DNA of 64,000 nucleotides from NCBI GenBank assembly GCA_025024175.1, contig QCXZ01000064.1, forward strand, positions 24,424,286 through 24,488,285, written 5' to 3'. Position 1 is the stretch's first letter. Every line of letters begins with the position of its first letter. Source of the stretch: Rhyzopertha dominica (lineage: Eukaryota > Arthropoda > Insecta > Coleoptera > Bostrichidae). Shown here one piece after another: positions 1 through 10,350 of this stretch. Below the pieces are notes generated by a model. It searched no databases, had not been told where the DNA came from, and saw nothing but the letters and a program-made list of their open reading frames with translations. Both the position numbers and the translations under genes were made by a program.

Positions 1-479
1 AACAGCTGTCCACAGATTATTAATGCAGGCCAATGACATTGTTATAATGCTGAGAACTGCACTCTCGACAGACACCGCCGTTAAAGATATCTGTCAGTTT
101 GTAAACGTCCACTACTGTTTAGAGTACAGGTTCCCCACGGAGACGGGTGGGTGACGTTATTAATTGCTAATATATGGCACAAGGTCGACCATAATTATGA
201 TTCTCCCAATAAAGCAGTTGCCCATTGAGCATAATTTGACCACTAGTTCTTCACCAGGACTGTGCTTTGCTTGCTTCCCAAAATTGATGTCTTGTTCATT
301 ATCGAAGCGTCAATTATAGTGTTTCAAAATAAAATATATTCTTCCTCATTTATTTCGATGTTACTATTAAGGCTGATTGTGATAAGGGGCTCACTGGGAT
401 GAGAGTTGTTTTTGGAATATATCTAACAGAGCGGATCTTTCTGAGTGATTCTCGAGGGCTGTTTGTAAACATATAGAGA
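1..479. other. AT-rich intronic DNA, nothing recognised
   Basis: No coding frame of note, no repeat and no RNA gene seen. Confidence 0.5.
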
Positions 480-1010
480 TAAGTGTAATTTCCGAAGTGC
501 TCTTATATAGGGAAGGCTGGCGGTTCCGTCTTATCCGCCCTGGGCGACGTGATATAAGACGGCCAGAGTGGTTCCCAGTGGAAATCCGCCCGAACGTAGC
601 GGCCCTGTCTACCTGTCAGCCGGAATTAAAGGATGGTATTCCGCAATTGGACCGGCAGCGCGGGAACCGTAGATAACACTGAGTCGCGCTCCCGCGGGAC
701 GCCCCACGGCCGTCTTGACCGCGCCACCTCAATATTTAATGCCCGAACAGTTAAAAAGGACCGAGACCATCGATGTAAAACTGGCGCAGTGTATGTCCGG
801 TGACGCATGAATATTTTAGCGATGCATCATCCCCGCGAGGGTATCGCTCGCTGATCCGGGCTTACTTGCACGACTCATTAACCCCTCTGCGCTAATCCCG
901 CTATCGGATATTGCTAGGGGATGGGACATGCCGATCGATGACGTTGCTCTGTATGTGTCCGGCTGGCTGCTTGATCCTGCATAAGAATTAGCGTACGGTT
1001 TCTGAAGCAA
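480..1010. promoter_or_regulatory. GC-rich intronic island (candidate regulatory element)
   Basis: Clearly richer in G+C than its surroundings, with only short shadow frames. It contains a Meis/Hth half-site CTGTCA at 613-618 and a perfect 9-bp inverted repeat, CCGTCTTAT at 526-534 and ATAAGACGG at 554-562. Such islands in hth introns are good candidates for conserved enhancers, but that is inference: conservation was not tested. Confidence 0.3.
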
Positions 1011-1260
1011 AAACGAACACTATGCAGCGGGTTAGCTAAGTTTTTTGCTGTTGTTGTTGTTCTGGAAGCAGAATATATGGAGTGCTAGAAGGGAGTAGCC
1101 TGCTTTTTGATTAAATGATTTATGGATTTTAAGACGTCAGCCTTGTTAGATCTTTGTAGTACGAGATTATCTTTTCTATTTTATTACACTCTAAGATCAA
1201 AGATTTTGGAAAACTTTGCAATATCAGGCAAAATCTGTTGTGATTAACACGTCTTGTCAA

Positions 1261-1455
1261 TCAGCAATGAAATTGAAGCTGTTTGTTTTCACATGAAAAC
1301 CGCATCCAGAGACCATGATTGCAGATAGATCCAGGATTTGTGTATGGCACACAGCTGTAATAAGCAGTACCAGTGGTACAAGTATTGACCCCACAACTAG
1401 TTGGTACTTGATCCTGAACAAAATAGCTAAATCCAAATATCTGATTGACAATCAA
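1261..1455 (-). CDS. short cysteine-rich open frame, uncertain
   Basis: A 64-codon minus-strand frame ends in TGA and its second half carries seven cysteines, in the patterns SCGVNTC, YYSCVPY, SICNHG and FSCENK and a final FHC. The spacing resembles a small disulphide-rich secreted domain more than random translation. There is no signal peptide in the frame; if real it would be the last exon of a gene nested in the hth intron, or a fossil of one. I do not recognise the family. Reading continues upstream past the first Met (GALIVNQ...), so the Met is not a firm start. Confidence 0.25.
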   Translation of the reverse strand: MIVNQIFGFSYFVQDQVPTSCGVNTCTTGTAYYSCVPYTNPGSICNHGLWMRFSCENKQLQFHC

Positions 1456-1539
1456 GGCACCTATCGATATCGGTAAGAAGTAAGAAAGGAAATTATAAAG
1501 CTCACAACGTTATTTCCAAATTTTAGATGTTTTTAATAG

Positions 1540-2095
1540 TGAAGTACGATGATGCTATTCCTGGGTTTATTTTTACTCACGAATTTCGTATTTTTTTTCC
1601 TAAATGCCTCGACAAAATATGACTTAGAATCGTCTCTGCTCTTGCTGAATCCTGAACTTATTTTGGGACGGCGCGTCCTGGCACCGCTATTTTGTTTGTC
1701 CGCTGATGTGTTCACGTCGTTGATAACAACATCGCTTTGTCAATCCCGCGGGCCACCGCCGCCAACCTTGACTGCGGTTAATTCGCCGGGCGGCACATAT
1801 TTCAAATTTACCGGCGACTTTTACGATCGCGGCGTATTGCGTCCGGCCGGCCGTAGGAATAGGGACGAAAATCCTGCTGGATTTCCTATCGACGCCGGTA
1901 AGCAGGACACATGTCGACGACGACGGTTCCCCCGCGGATAAAGTGGGATAAGAGCGCCGGAAATATAGCCCACGATGCACCCGTACCGGAAATAGAAGTT
2001 CGTAACCGGAAAGGCTGTTTTTTTCATTTCGTCCCAGACGTATCGGGGAGAGATATCCTGCCACATCTTCCCTAAACCAATCCCCAACATTTGTT
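1540..2095. promoter_or_regulatory. GC-rich intronic island
   Basis: GC-rich block (strongest 1670-2000) with open frames on both strands, typical of stop-poor GC-rich noncoding DNA. The + frame at 1549-1941 begins with a hydrophobic stretch that imitates a signal peptide, then becomes low-complexity Arg/Pro/Gly. Treated as candidate regulatory DNA, not a gene. Confidence 0.3.
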
Positions 2096-2418
2096 AATAG
2101 TTATTGGTTGGTTGTGTTCATCCAGCCTTTGAAGGGTGGCGAGTTTTGGGTTTATATGATAATTTTAACAATAAGAGCAAATTCCCTGTAGAGCAATTTA
2201 ATATTGTTTTATACAAGAAAAAGTCGTTAGATGTAGGAGGAACGGTAATTGCAAGTGGTCCGTGATTACTATGGAATCTTTAGAAGTATTGCAATGAACC
2301 TATTATTAAGGAAATTAGAGTGTTAGAGTATCGAACAAATAGAAGACCTAGGTCTTGTAATTTGGAAGTTTTCTTTTCTAATTTTGTAGTCTAGAGAATT
2401 TCATGGCTCAGCCTTCTA
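2096..2418. other. AT-rich intronic DNA up to the LTR element
   Basis: No feature recognised; ends at the target-site duplication of the retrotransposon. Confidence 0.5.
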
Positions 2419-2423
2419 CCTTC
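2419..2423. repeat. target-site duplication, left copy (CCTTC)
   Basis: CCTTC directly precedes the 5' LTR and is repeated directly after the 3' LTR at 6952-6956. A 4-6 bp duplication is normal for Ty3/gypsy integration. Confidence 0.93.
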
Positions 2424-2590
2424 TGTAGTGTATAGAGTTGATTGTCGGTCCTTGTCACTGTTTCTTTTGTACAGTTTTTGTTATTTCCGTACTTGCTGTG
2501 TTTTACTGTCTTGTCGAATAAATCGTGAAACGAGATAGACGTGTTTATTTCCGAGCTAAATAATGCACAAAATTTAATAAATATATTACA
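2424..2590 (+). repeat. 5' LTR, 167 bp
   Basis: Starts TGTAGTGT and ends ATATTACA, so it keeps the TG...CA termini. It appears identical to 6785-6951. It contains AATAAA in the GTCGAATAAATCG stretch and further A/T-rich signals near its end that could serve transcription or polyadenylation. Confidence 0.96.
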
Positions 2591-2592
2591 TT

Positions 2593-2604
2593 TGGCGACG
2601 AGGA
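2593..2604 (+). other. primer-binding site, tRNA-Ser type
   Basis: TGGCGACGAGGA lies two bases after the 5' LTR. It is complementary to a CCA-ended acceptor of the CCTCGTCG type, as in insect serine tRNAs, the primer used by Mag-type elements. Confidence 0.75.
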
Positions 2605-2616
2605 ACAAAAGTAAAT

Positions 2617-5600
2617 ATGGCAGTTGGGAAGATTGGTCAGTTTGTACCAGGAACAAGTAACTGGAAGACGTACATTTCCCGACTAGAGCAGTACTTTATC
2701 GTCAACAAGGTCGAGGAGGAGATGAAGGTCCCGACGTTAATCACATTGGTAGGCGATGAAACATATGAATTGATGATGGATCTCTGCAGTCCCGATAATC
2801 CCGAAGACAAGACCTATGCGGAGCTGGTGAAGATAGTCAAAAACCATCTTCATCCCGAACCATCAATAATTGCAGAACGACATAAGTTTCGGCAGCGACG
2901 TCAAGAAAATGGAGAATCAATCACGCAGTTCATGGCCGCGCTCAAGAATTTGGCTAAGACTTGCGCCTTCAAGGAAAGTTTGGATGATAATTTACGTGAC
3001 CAACTAGTTTCAGGTTTAGCCAGTGATGTCATAAAACAAAGGCTGTTTTCAGAAAAATCCCTAAACTACATGAAGGCGTATCAGTTAGCAAGGGCAATGG
3101 AGCAGGCAGAGTATAGCGCTTCGATGGTGGAAAATGGTACCCAGAATGTTAATTTCGTAAACCGCTCGAAAGTCAAGGAAGAACACGGCAGCTCTTTATC
3201 GAGGTCCAAGGGTCAGCGCTCAAAAGCCGGACGAACGAGGACGCATGGGCAATCATCTAGAAGAGGAAAAGAGACAGCACAACCCAGAGTATGTATGTGT
3301 TGTGGACGTAAAAACCACAAGACGAGGGACTGTTTCTACCTAAATTCAAACTGTATGATATGCGGAGAAAAAGGTCATCTAAAGTACGTTTGCAAGAAAG
3401 CAAGAAACGGTAATAAAAGTAGTAATTATTTTGTGCAAAATAATGATTCAAATGTAGAACTTTGTTCCACTGTAAAAGAGCTTGATTCTGATAGTAGTGA
3501 CAATTTGTTTTCTGTATTTTGTTCAAATGCAAAAACTTATAAGCCAATTAGGCTAAAGGTTACAGTAGAAAATGTTGATTTATTAATGGATGTAGATACT
3601 GGGTCAGGAGTATCGTTAATACCAGAATCTATATATGAAGAAAGTTTCTCGTTACTGCCAGTTCATCAGTCTAAATTAAAATTAAGTTCGTACAATGCAA
3701 GTGAAATTAAGATGCTTGGTTATATCATTGTTAATGTAAACTACAAAGGAGTAACTAAACAATTAAAACTATATGTAGTTCCTGAGGGAGGACCGCCTCT
3801 GTTGGGTAGACAATGGTTAAATGAACTTAAAATAAACATAATTAATAATGAGGCAGTCAATCAGATAACGGTTAAATTAAATGAGGTAACAAGTACGAAT
3901 AAAATCGACAGTAACGTTTGCAATAATGAAAAGTTGCTAGATTCTTTAATTGTACAATACAAATCTGTATTTGATAACCAGTTGGGAAAACTAAAAAATT
4001 GTCAAGCTAAGTTGTACTTAAAAGAGGATTCAGTACCAGTATTTTGTAGGGCACGTCCATTACCATTTTCAATGAAGGCTAGAGTTGAGAATGAATTAGA
4101 AAGGTTATGCTCAGAAGGTATTTTAACACCGATAGACCATAGCGAATGGGCAACCGCGATTGTCCCCGTGATTAAAAAAGACGGTCAAGTAAGAATTTGT
4201 GGTGATTTCAGAATATCTGTTAATCCAAATTTGAATGTACATAAATACCCCATTCCAAAAATTGAAGATATTTTTGCTTCACTGAGTGGTGGTAAACTTT
4301 TCAGCAAAATAGATTTGAGTCAAGCGTATGCACAGATCGAACTAGACGATGATTCCAAAAAGCTCGTTGTTATTAATACTCACAAAGGCCTGTATATGTA
4401 TAATAGATTACCGTACGGTATTGCATCCTCTCCAAGCATTTTTCAAAAATTAATGGATCAATTGTTTGGAAAAATGGAAGGTGTTTTTGTCTTTTTGGAC
4501 GACATTTTAATTACGGGTCGTAATGGAACTGAACATTTGAACAGACTGAAGCAGGTATTTTCTAAATTACAAGAATGTGGGTTAAAGGTGAAGTTAGATA
4601 AATGTAGTTTTTTTCAAAAGTCCGTTTCCTATCTGGGATTCATTATTGATGCCGAAGGGTTACACCCTTCATCGGAGAAAACGGCGGCTATTGCAAAAAT
4701 GAAAATTCCTCAGAATAAATCAGAGCTTAAATCATTTTTAGGCCTAGTCAATTACTATGGCAAATTTCTTCCAAATCTAAGTCTTAAGTTAAAAAATCTT
4801 TTCGCACTTTTGAGAAAGAATGCTAGATGGAAATGGTCAAAACCCTGTCAAGCCGAATTTGATCTTGTAAAAGAAGAATTAATGTCGGAAAAGGTACTGG
4901 TTCACTATAATCCAAATTTGCCCGTCACATTAGCTTGCGACGCCAGTCCGTACGGTATAGGAGCTGTAATTTCTCATGTATTTCCGAACGGTTTGAGCAG
5001 ACCCATTGCTCATGCATCTCGTACGTTATCTGAAGCGGAAAGAAATTATGCTCAGATAGATAGAGAAGCTCTGGCTATAATTTTTGGCGTGAAGAAATTT
5101 CATCAATATTTATTTGGTCGTAATTTTACCTTGATAACAGATAATAAACCTTTAATGCAAATTCTTGATAGTAAGAAGGGAATTCCCCAGCTTGCAGCCA
5201 GTAGGTTACAGCGTTGGTCAATTTTGTTGTCTGCGTATCAATATGATATTAAATGCGTTAAATCAGAAAAGAACACAAATGCAGATACACTTTCACGTTT
5301 ACCGATGCTTTATAAAGCAAAAGAAAAAATCGATTTAGGTCACGTTTTGTACATTGAGGAATCTTTGCCCATAACTTATAAAACAATCAGTTCCGAAACG
5401 AGAAAAGACAAAATTTTGAATAAAGTATTTGATTATACAATGAATGGTTGGCCGAATGATCCGGATAAATGTGAATTTGAACTTAAACCTTATTGGAATC
5501 GCAAAAGCGAGTTACATATAGAACAAGGGTGTATTCTGTGGGGTTTTAGAGTCATTGTGCCAGAAAAATTAAGAAAAGCGATCTTAAATGAAATTCATTC

Positions 5601-6636
5601 AAGTCATTTTGGTATTGTGAAAAGCAAATCAATTGTGCGTTCATTTTGCTATTGGCCACAAATCGATAAAGATATAACGTTAATGTGTAATAGTTGTAGT
5701 GCTTGTAAATTAGTTACGAGTCACCCTCCTAAGACTATTTTGCAACCATGGCCGCAGGCTAGTAAGCCATGGGAAAGGTTACATGCTGATTTTTTAGGTC
5801 CCTTATACGGTCAGAAATATTTTGCGATCACGGATGCTTTTACAAAATGGCCCGAAATTTTTAAAATAAAGCATAATGATGCGAGAACTACAATTAATTG
5901 TCTACGTTCATTATTTGCGCGATTTGGTATTCCGGATTATCTTGTGACCGATAATGGTCCACCATTTAGATCAAGTGAATTTGAAAAATTCCTGATCGCA
6001 AATGGGGTTAAACACTTATACTCACCTCCTTACCATCCACCCAGTAATGGTGCAGCGGAAAATTGTGTAAAGAATTTTAAATTGGCTATTAAAAAAGCTC
6101 ACTGTGAAAATACAGATCTGAATTTGGCAATGTATCGTTATCTCTTTGATTACCGCAATACACAACATACCACAACAGGTTCGAGTCCTGCATTTTTAAT
6201 GTTTGGCAGAGAATTGAAGTCTCGATTGCATTTAATGAAACCTGATCTTAAAAAGTTTGTGAATAACAAAATACAAAAACAAATTGATAATCATAAGGGC
6301 AATTACAGTAAACAGTTTGATATCGGGGCTCCAGTGTATATTAGAGACTATAGGCATTCGCAAGAGTCATCTTGGATTCCGGGTAAAATCGAAAATAAAC
6401 TAGGTAATGTCATATATGATGTAAAGTTAGGGGAGGACAAGGTGGTACGTAGACATTCAAATCAAATCATCAGTCGTCAATCCCTGGCCTACCCTACCTC
6501 GGATGAATCTCTACCTAATGTAGATAAGGAAATAACGGTTAATCAAGAACCTAATGATTTACATAAACAAGATGAACCTTCAGTTAGTGATGCAGTAGAA
6601 CCGCGTTATAATTTACGTCCAAGAGTGAAGGAATAG
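2617..6636 (+). CDS. gag-pol polyprotein of the LTR retrotransposon
   Basis: A 1339-aa single frame beginning at the first ATG after the primer site. Gag occupies about residues 1-260 and ends in two CX2CX4HX4C zinc knuckles (C226-C239 and C246-C259). A retropepsin follows with DTG at 327-329. The reverse transcriptase has RICGDFRISVNPNLN and the FLDD catalytic box at 626-629. RNase H shows LACDAS and ITDNKPL. Integrase has an HHCC finger (IHSSHFG ... CNSCSAC) and a DD35E triad at D1058, D1112 and E1148. All catalytic residues looked for are present and there is no internal stop or frameshift, so the copy may be active. Gag and Pol share one frame, with no slip site needed. No envelope gene. 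Confidence 0.97.
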   Translation: MAVGKIGQFVPGTSNWKTYISRLEQYFIVNKVEEEMKVPTLITLVGDETYELMMDLCSPDNPEDKTYAELVKIVKNHLHPEPSIIAERHKFRQRRQENGESITQFMAALKNLAKTCAFKESLDDNLRDQLVSGLASDVIKQRLFSEKSLNYMKAYQLARAMEQAEYSASMVENGTQNVNFVNRSKVKEEHGSSLSRSKGQRSKAGRTRTHGQSSRRGKETAQPRVCMCCGRKNHKTRDCFYLNSNCMICGEKGHLKYVCKKARNGNKSSNYFVQNNDSNVELCSTVKELDSDSSDNLFSVFCSNAKTYKPIRLKVTVENVDLLMDVDTGSGVSLIPESIYEESFSLLPVHQSKLKLSSYNASEIKMLGYIIVNVNYKGVTKQLKLYVVPEGGPPLLGRQWLNELKINIINNEAVNQITVKLNEVTSTNKIDSNVCNNEKLLDSLIVQYKSVFDNQLGKLKNCQAKLYLKEDSVPVFCRARPLPFSMKARVENELERLCSEGILTPIDHSEWATAIVPVIKKDGQVRICGDFRISVNPNLNVHKYPIPKIEDIFASLSGGKLFSKIDLSQAYAQIELDDDSKKLVVINTHKGLYMYNRLPYGIASSPSIFQKLMDQLFGKMEGVFVFLDDILITGRNGTEHLNRLKQVFSKLQECGLKVKLDKCSFFQKSVSYLGFIIDAEGLHPSSEKTAAIAKMKIPQNKSELKSFLGLVNYYGKFLPNLSLKLKNLFALLRKNARWKWSKPCQAEFDLVKEELMSEKVLVHYNPNLPVTLACDASPYGIGAVISHVFPNGLSRPIAHASRTLSEAERNYAQIDREALAIIFGVKKFHQYLFGRNFTLITDNKPLMQILDSKKGIPQLAASRLQRWSILLSAYQYDIKCVKSEKNTNADTLSRLPMLYKAKEKIDLGHVLYIEESLPITYKTISSETRKDKILNKVFDYTMNGWPNDPDKCEFELKPYWNRKSELHIEQGCILWGFRVIVPEKLRKAILNEIHSSHFGIVKSKSIVRSFCYWPQIDKDITLMCNSCSACKLVTSHPPKTILQPWPQASKPWERLHADFLGPLYGQKYFAITDAFTKWPEIFKIKHNDARTTINCLRSLFARFGIPDYLVTDNGPPFRSSEFEKFLIANGVKHLYSPPYHPPSNGAAENCVKNFKLAIKKAHCENTDLNLAMYRYLFDYRNTQHTTTGSSPAFLMFGRELKSRLHLMKPDLKKFVNNKIQKQIDNHKGNYSKQFDIGAPVYIRDYRHSQESSWIPGKIENKLGNVIYDVKLGEDKVVRRHSNQIISRQSLAYPTSDESLPNVDKEITVNQEPNDLHKQDEPSVSDAVEPRYNLRPRVKE

Positions 6637-6771
6637 GTTCAATTTTTATTAATAGAATTAGGGTCGATAGAATTTCAAAATGAGTAGTTAATAATTTAGG
6701 TTGGATTTGTAAAAAGGGTTAGTTTCGTTTAAGTATAATGATGCTAATTGGGTTGCATATTACTTTCATTT

Positions 6772-6783
6772 AAGGGGGGAAAG
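6772..6783 (+). other. polypurine tract of the LTR element
   Basis: AAGGGGGGAAAG lies one base before the 3' LTR, the expected place for plus-strand priming. Confidence 0.9.
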
Positions 6784-6784
6784 T

Positions 6785-6951
6785 TGTAGTGTATAGAGTT
6801 GATTGTCGGTCCTTGTCACTGTTTCTTTTGTACAGTTTTTGTTATTTCCGTACTTGCTGTGTTTTACTGTCTTGTCGAATAAATCGTGAAACGAGATAGA
6901 CGTGTTTATTTCCGAGCTAAATAATGCACAAAATTTAATAAATATATTACA
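6785..6951 (+). repeat. 3' LTR, 167 bp
   Basis: Appears identical to 2424-2590 and is followed by the CCTTC duplication. Confidence 0.96.
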
Positions 6952-6956
6952 CCTTC
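6952..6956. repeat. target-site duplication, right copy (CCTTC)
   Basis: Matches 2419-2423. Confidence 0.93.
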
Positions 6957-8025
6957 ATGAGTTGATGTAATTTGTCATAAACTTCTCGGTAACCTGCCTT
7001 AACTATTTGACACGTACTATTACAGTATTGAATAATGTGCAAATTTCTTCATGAGAACGTTGACTGGCACCCTAACCACAAATCACCAAATTATTAATCC
7101 CATCATATTCTGTTCTATTTCAATTTTCAAAATTGAATTGTTTACGTATGACTCTACTGTTTCTGCCAAAGAATTCGAGTTCTTAAAGATTGCCGATATG
7201 TGTTTCACTGTTAATAAAATAACAAAAAAATACACTAACATTTATATTCTAAGCGGACCAGATCGCATAGTAACAGTAGTCCAAGCGTTTATTTTCACCA
7301 CCTTCCTTCAACTTGTATTTAGATTTTAGCTGAAGCGGAGTTTCTTCTATGTAGAATACAGTATCTTCTAGTAGCGTCTTTAGTAAGGTTCATTGTCACA
7401 GCCCTTTCACGAAAACTTCTTCGTGGATTGACAAGAATTGAAGCCACATCATCGTCACCTTTCGAGGTCTCCGTTTATATTGTAGACCCTCTTGTATTGA
7501 CCAAAGGACTCTCCCAGTTTGAATTGAACGCGTATAAAGAGCGGCTGTTGTTCCTTGATAAACACGATTGCGCTGTGAATGTCTTGCAATGTCTGCTAAT
7601 TCGGACACCAACGCCATACAATTAATGTGGATGGGCAAATGTCTTTATCAACATGTTGTTACCACAACCTACTACGGAATGTAATAAAAAATTTGGATTT
7701 TGGTAAAAATCCTGGGCGGATCCTTTAATTAAACTCTAGGCATGGGGCCAGAATTTTAATTTTGAACAACTTACTTTTTAGTACCAATTGGCAATTGTAC
7801 TTAGTGTGACACACTACGTATACGTATAATACAATTTTAACGTAACAATTTTACTGTTGATCCAATAATCTTGTTCGTTGTTATTGGCCAATAAACCTAA
7901 AGAAACGNTGTTTACCATAANAAAGTACTGATGGGGTTCGCAAGTAAATGTTACTTTATTTGCTTGGAAGCTTATATTAGTCTAAAATACATAAAGAAAA
8001 CAGGTGATTTTAATTTTTAGACGAT
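6957..8025. other. AT-rich intronic DNA
   Basis: Contains two short opposed frames around 7396-7638 that I do not recognise, and ambiguous bases at 7909 and 7921. Nothing else supported. Confidence 0.45.
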
Positions 8026-8620
8026 CTGTCACCTACTGGCAAAATTAAAATTTATAATTCCACTTTTAAGCGAATCTCGAATTCCCGGCGGCAACAGCTG
8101 AATAAAAAACAGTGTCGCAGCTGAAAAATTCCCCCAGAAATTCCTCATCCGCCCCCTGCGTCTCGGCGTGTCGCCCCGTTCCGCCATTTTCGTGTAGCGC
8201 GGCGCTCGTTGTTCGCATTTTCCTGTCTTTGATGTTTTGTTTCCAGAGTTGTATTGTGATGTCGTTAGTGTTGCCGGATGCAGGCGCAGCTCCCTGATCT
8301 GCATGTCATGTCGCGGAACTCACCCCCCGCATTCCGGATTGTTCCACAGTCAGCGAAATTGTAATTTGAACAGCGGCGGCAAAAAGTTGTCCTCTCGCGG
8401 GGCCGCGGGGGTGTCGCCTGGAAGTGGATACTTTTTATAAGCTCGCAAATATTAATTAAAATTCGTCGTCTTGGCAACGCGACATTTCCGGCCGGAACGG
8501 TAATTACTGTCACGTGACCGAGCTGAGGTAACTCGCTGCAATTTTATTAGAAGTTGGGACGTCCATAAATCTTTGGAGGAGAGAGGCTCGGAACTCCGGT
8601 GCAGTCCAGGATGATGGTCT
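8026..8620. promoter_or_regulatory. GC-rich intronic island with E-box palindrome
   Basis: GC-rich, without a convincing coding frame. It holds CAGCTG E-boxes near 8095 and 8119 and the palindrome GTCACGTGAC at 8509-8518, an ideal CACGTG-type bHLH site. Regulatory role is inferred from composition and motifs only. Confidence 0.3.
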
Positions 8621-9990
8621 TGGAAGGAAAATTACATCCCTCGTTGTTATGATCTTAGGATCAGGTGTTCATAAGTTGCTAGATTGACCTAAACAAAAGT
8701 AACATAAAACAAAACAATTTTTTTCGTCGTAAATGCAGTACATTACGTTCTATTACAACTTTCACAAAATACGACTACTTTCAAACCTTCTATAGCGTAC
8801 AAGCGTTTCCTTGAAAAAACGGTCGTTAAAAATCGCAAATTAACCTAGGTTTCATGATAAGGTAAATTTTTGTTACGTACGGAATAATTTTGAAACATAT
8901 TTGGCTGTTGAAATTTCTCGAAGTTGCTAACAAGCAAACCAAACGCTAGAAAGTTATACTGGTTCGAAAAATGCAGATAATTATACCTTATCTACTTATA
9001 TTTGATCGAGCAGCAGAAACTGTACGCTTAATTTATAAGGTACAAATAATTTATTGGTAGCGTAACATGCTTGTACTTGACTTTGTACTTCTGATTTTAA
9101 GGATTAAAAACAGTAGGTCGTCAAAAAATTTTTTTCTTTTAAAGATAAAGATGGGGACCTTCTTGACCAAATATGATGTTACATCCACTAATAAATTTGG
9201 CTCTCATTCAAGTTGTACTACCGCGTAATTANANTAACGTAATCAATGCGAATCTAAATTAATTGCACCGAACTAAACCTTAAACATTATAAATCTATAC
9301 CGAGAGAAAATCTGTTACATTTACGAAAAAAGTTTAATTCGACAGTTTTTGCATGTTAAATAGCGTGCTTATGCGTTCTTGTAAATAAAAATATCTAGTT
9401 TATCAACACTAATTTGGACACAATGACTAGGATTTTTGTTCACATGTAGACTTCTTTTAATATCTTCTTTCTAAATGTATAAATTAATTTATAATTATAA
9501 AGTACCTACCACATTCACAGTTTGTGAAAAATATTGATGAAGGTCACCAAAGTTTAAAATATCATATTTGCTAATCATAGTGTGCAGAATAATATTTAAT
9601 ACATGTCGGTAACTTATACTTCTTGTTATTAATATAAAAGTCATTTTGTATAATTTGCAGTTACAAGTAATACCAAATATTTCATGTAAATTACAATTAC
9701 AACTTTTGTTAACTATAGTTCAATATTTGGCATGTTATACGATGAAGATTAATAATAAGACATGCTAATATACCAGATTCTTAATTATCCCAATTCACAG
9801 CCAGAGTTTTGTGTCCTTTACTACTGGAGGTAACTCTAAGCATTGCTTAGTTTTCGGTACTTGCGCCCAAAAAATTACATCAAGATGGTTATTCAAAGTT
9901 GAGTAATAAAACGCAAGGCCTCCGAGTTCGACAGTAGCTTCTACATATCCGTGTGAACACTATATACATTTATATACATAACACACCAAG
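8621..9990. other. strongly AT-rich intronic DNA, nothing recognised
   Basis: No frame of 60 codons, no repeat pair seen; ambiguous bases at 9232 and 9234. Confidence 0.5.
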
Positions 9991-10350
9991 TAAGCGACAT
10001 TTTTCGCCATAATAAACTATCCCGCAACGCCCCACTTACCTCCCGACTTTCCGCTGGTTACCGTACAAAACGATCTCTTTCCTGGCGGTACTGCAAGAGC
10101 GCATCGCGAAAATGGCGGTTACCGTGGTGGCTTTGCTCTTTTTTCCAACGCCGCCCGCGAGCAGCTTAAAATATTCAGGTTTCCCACGGGTCCGATTGGT
10201 TGTCAAACGAGTTGCATGCCTCGGGCTGCAGACTGTAAGATGATGGGTTGTTTTGCCCGTTTACGGCCATNGGTCGAATATAATGAACCGATCCGTGCCT
10301 TGTGATTCCCTGAAGGAACGAGCGTGAATCTGAGCGCGATAATTAAAAAG
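9991..10350. promoter_or_regulatory. GC-rich intronic island
   Basis: Compact GC-rich block without coding potential in the middle of AT-rich intron; candidate regulatory DNA by composition only. Confidence 0.27.

Larger units (their letters stand above)
2424..6951 (+). mobile_element. complete Ty3/gypsy LTR retrotransposon, Mag-like
   Basis: A 4528-bp element with, in order, a 5' LTR, a primer-binding site, one uninterrupted gag-pol frame, a polypurine tract and a 3' LTR, flanked by CCTTC duplications. The LTRs appear identical over 167 bp when read side by side, so the insertion is recent. It lies in the same orientation as hth within its intron. The domain order protease, reverse transcriptase, RNase H, integrase places it in Ty3/gypsy (Metaviridae). 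The tRNA-Ser-type primer site and short LTRs suggest the Mag lineage; that lineage call is an inference without a tree. No env-like frame follows pol. Confidence 0.97.

Noticed and set aside
1549..1941. 130-codon + frame with a signal-peptide-like start
   Set aside because: After the hydrophobic start it becomes Arg/Pro/Gly-rich translation of a GC-rich block, overlapped by minus-strand frames; no domain, no splice context.
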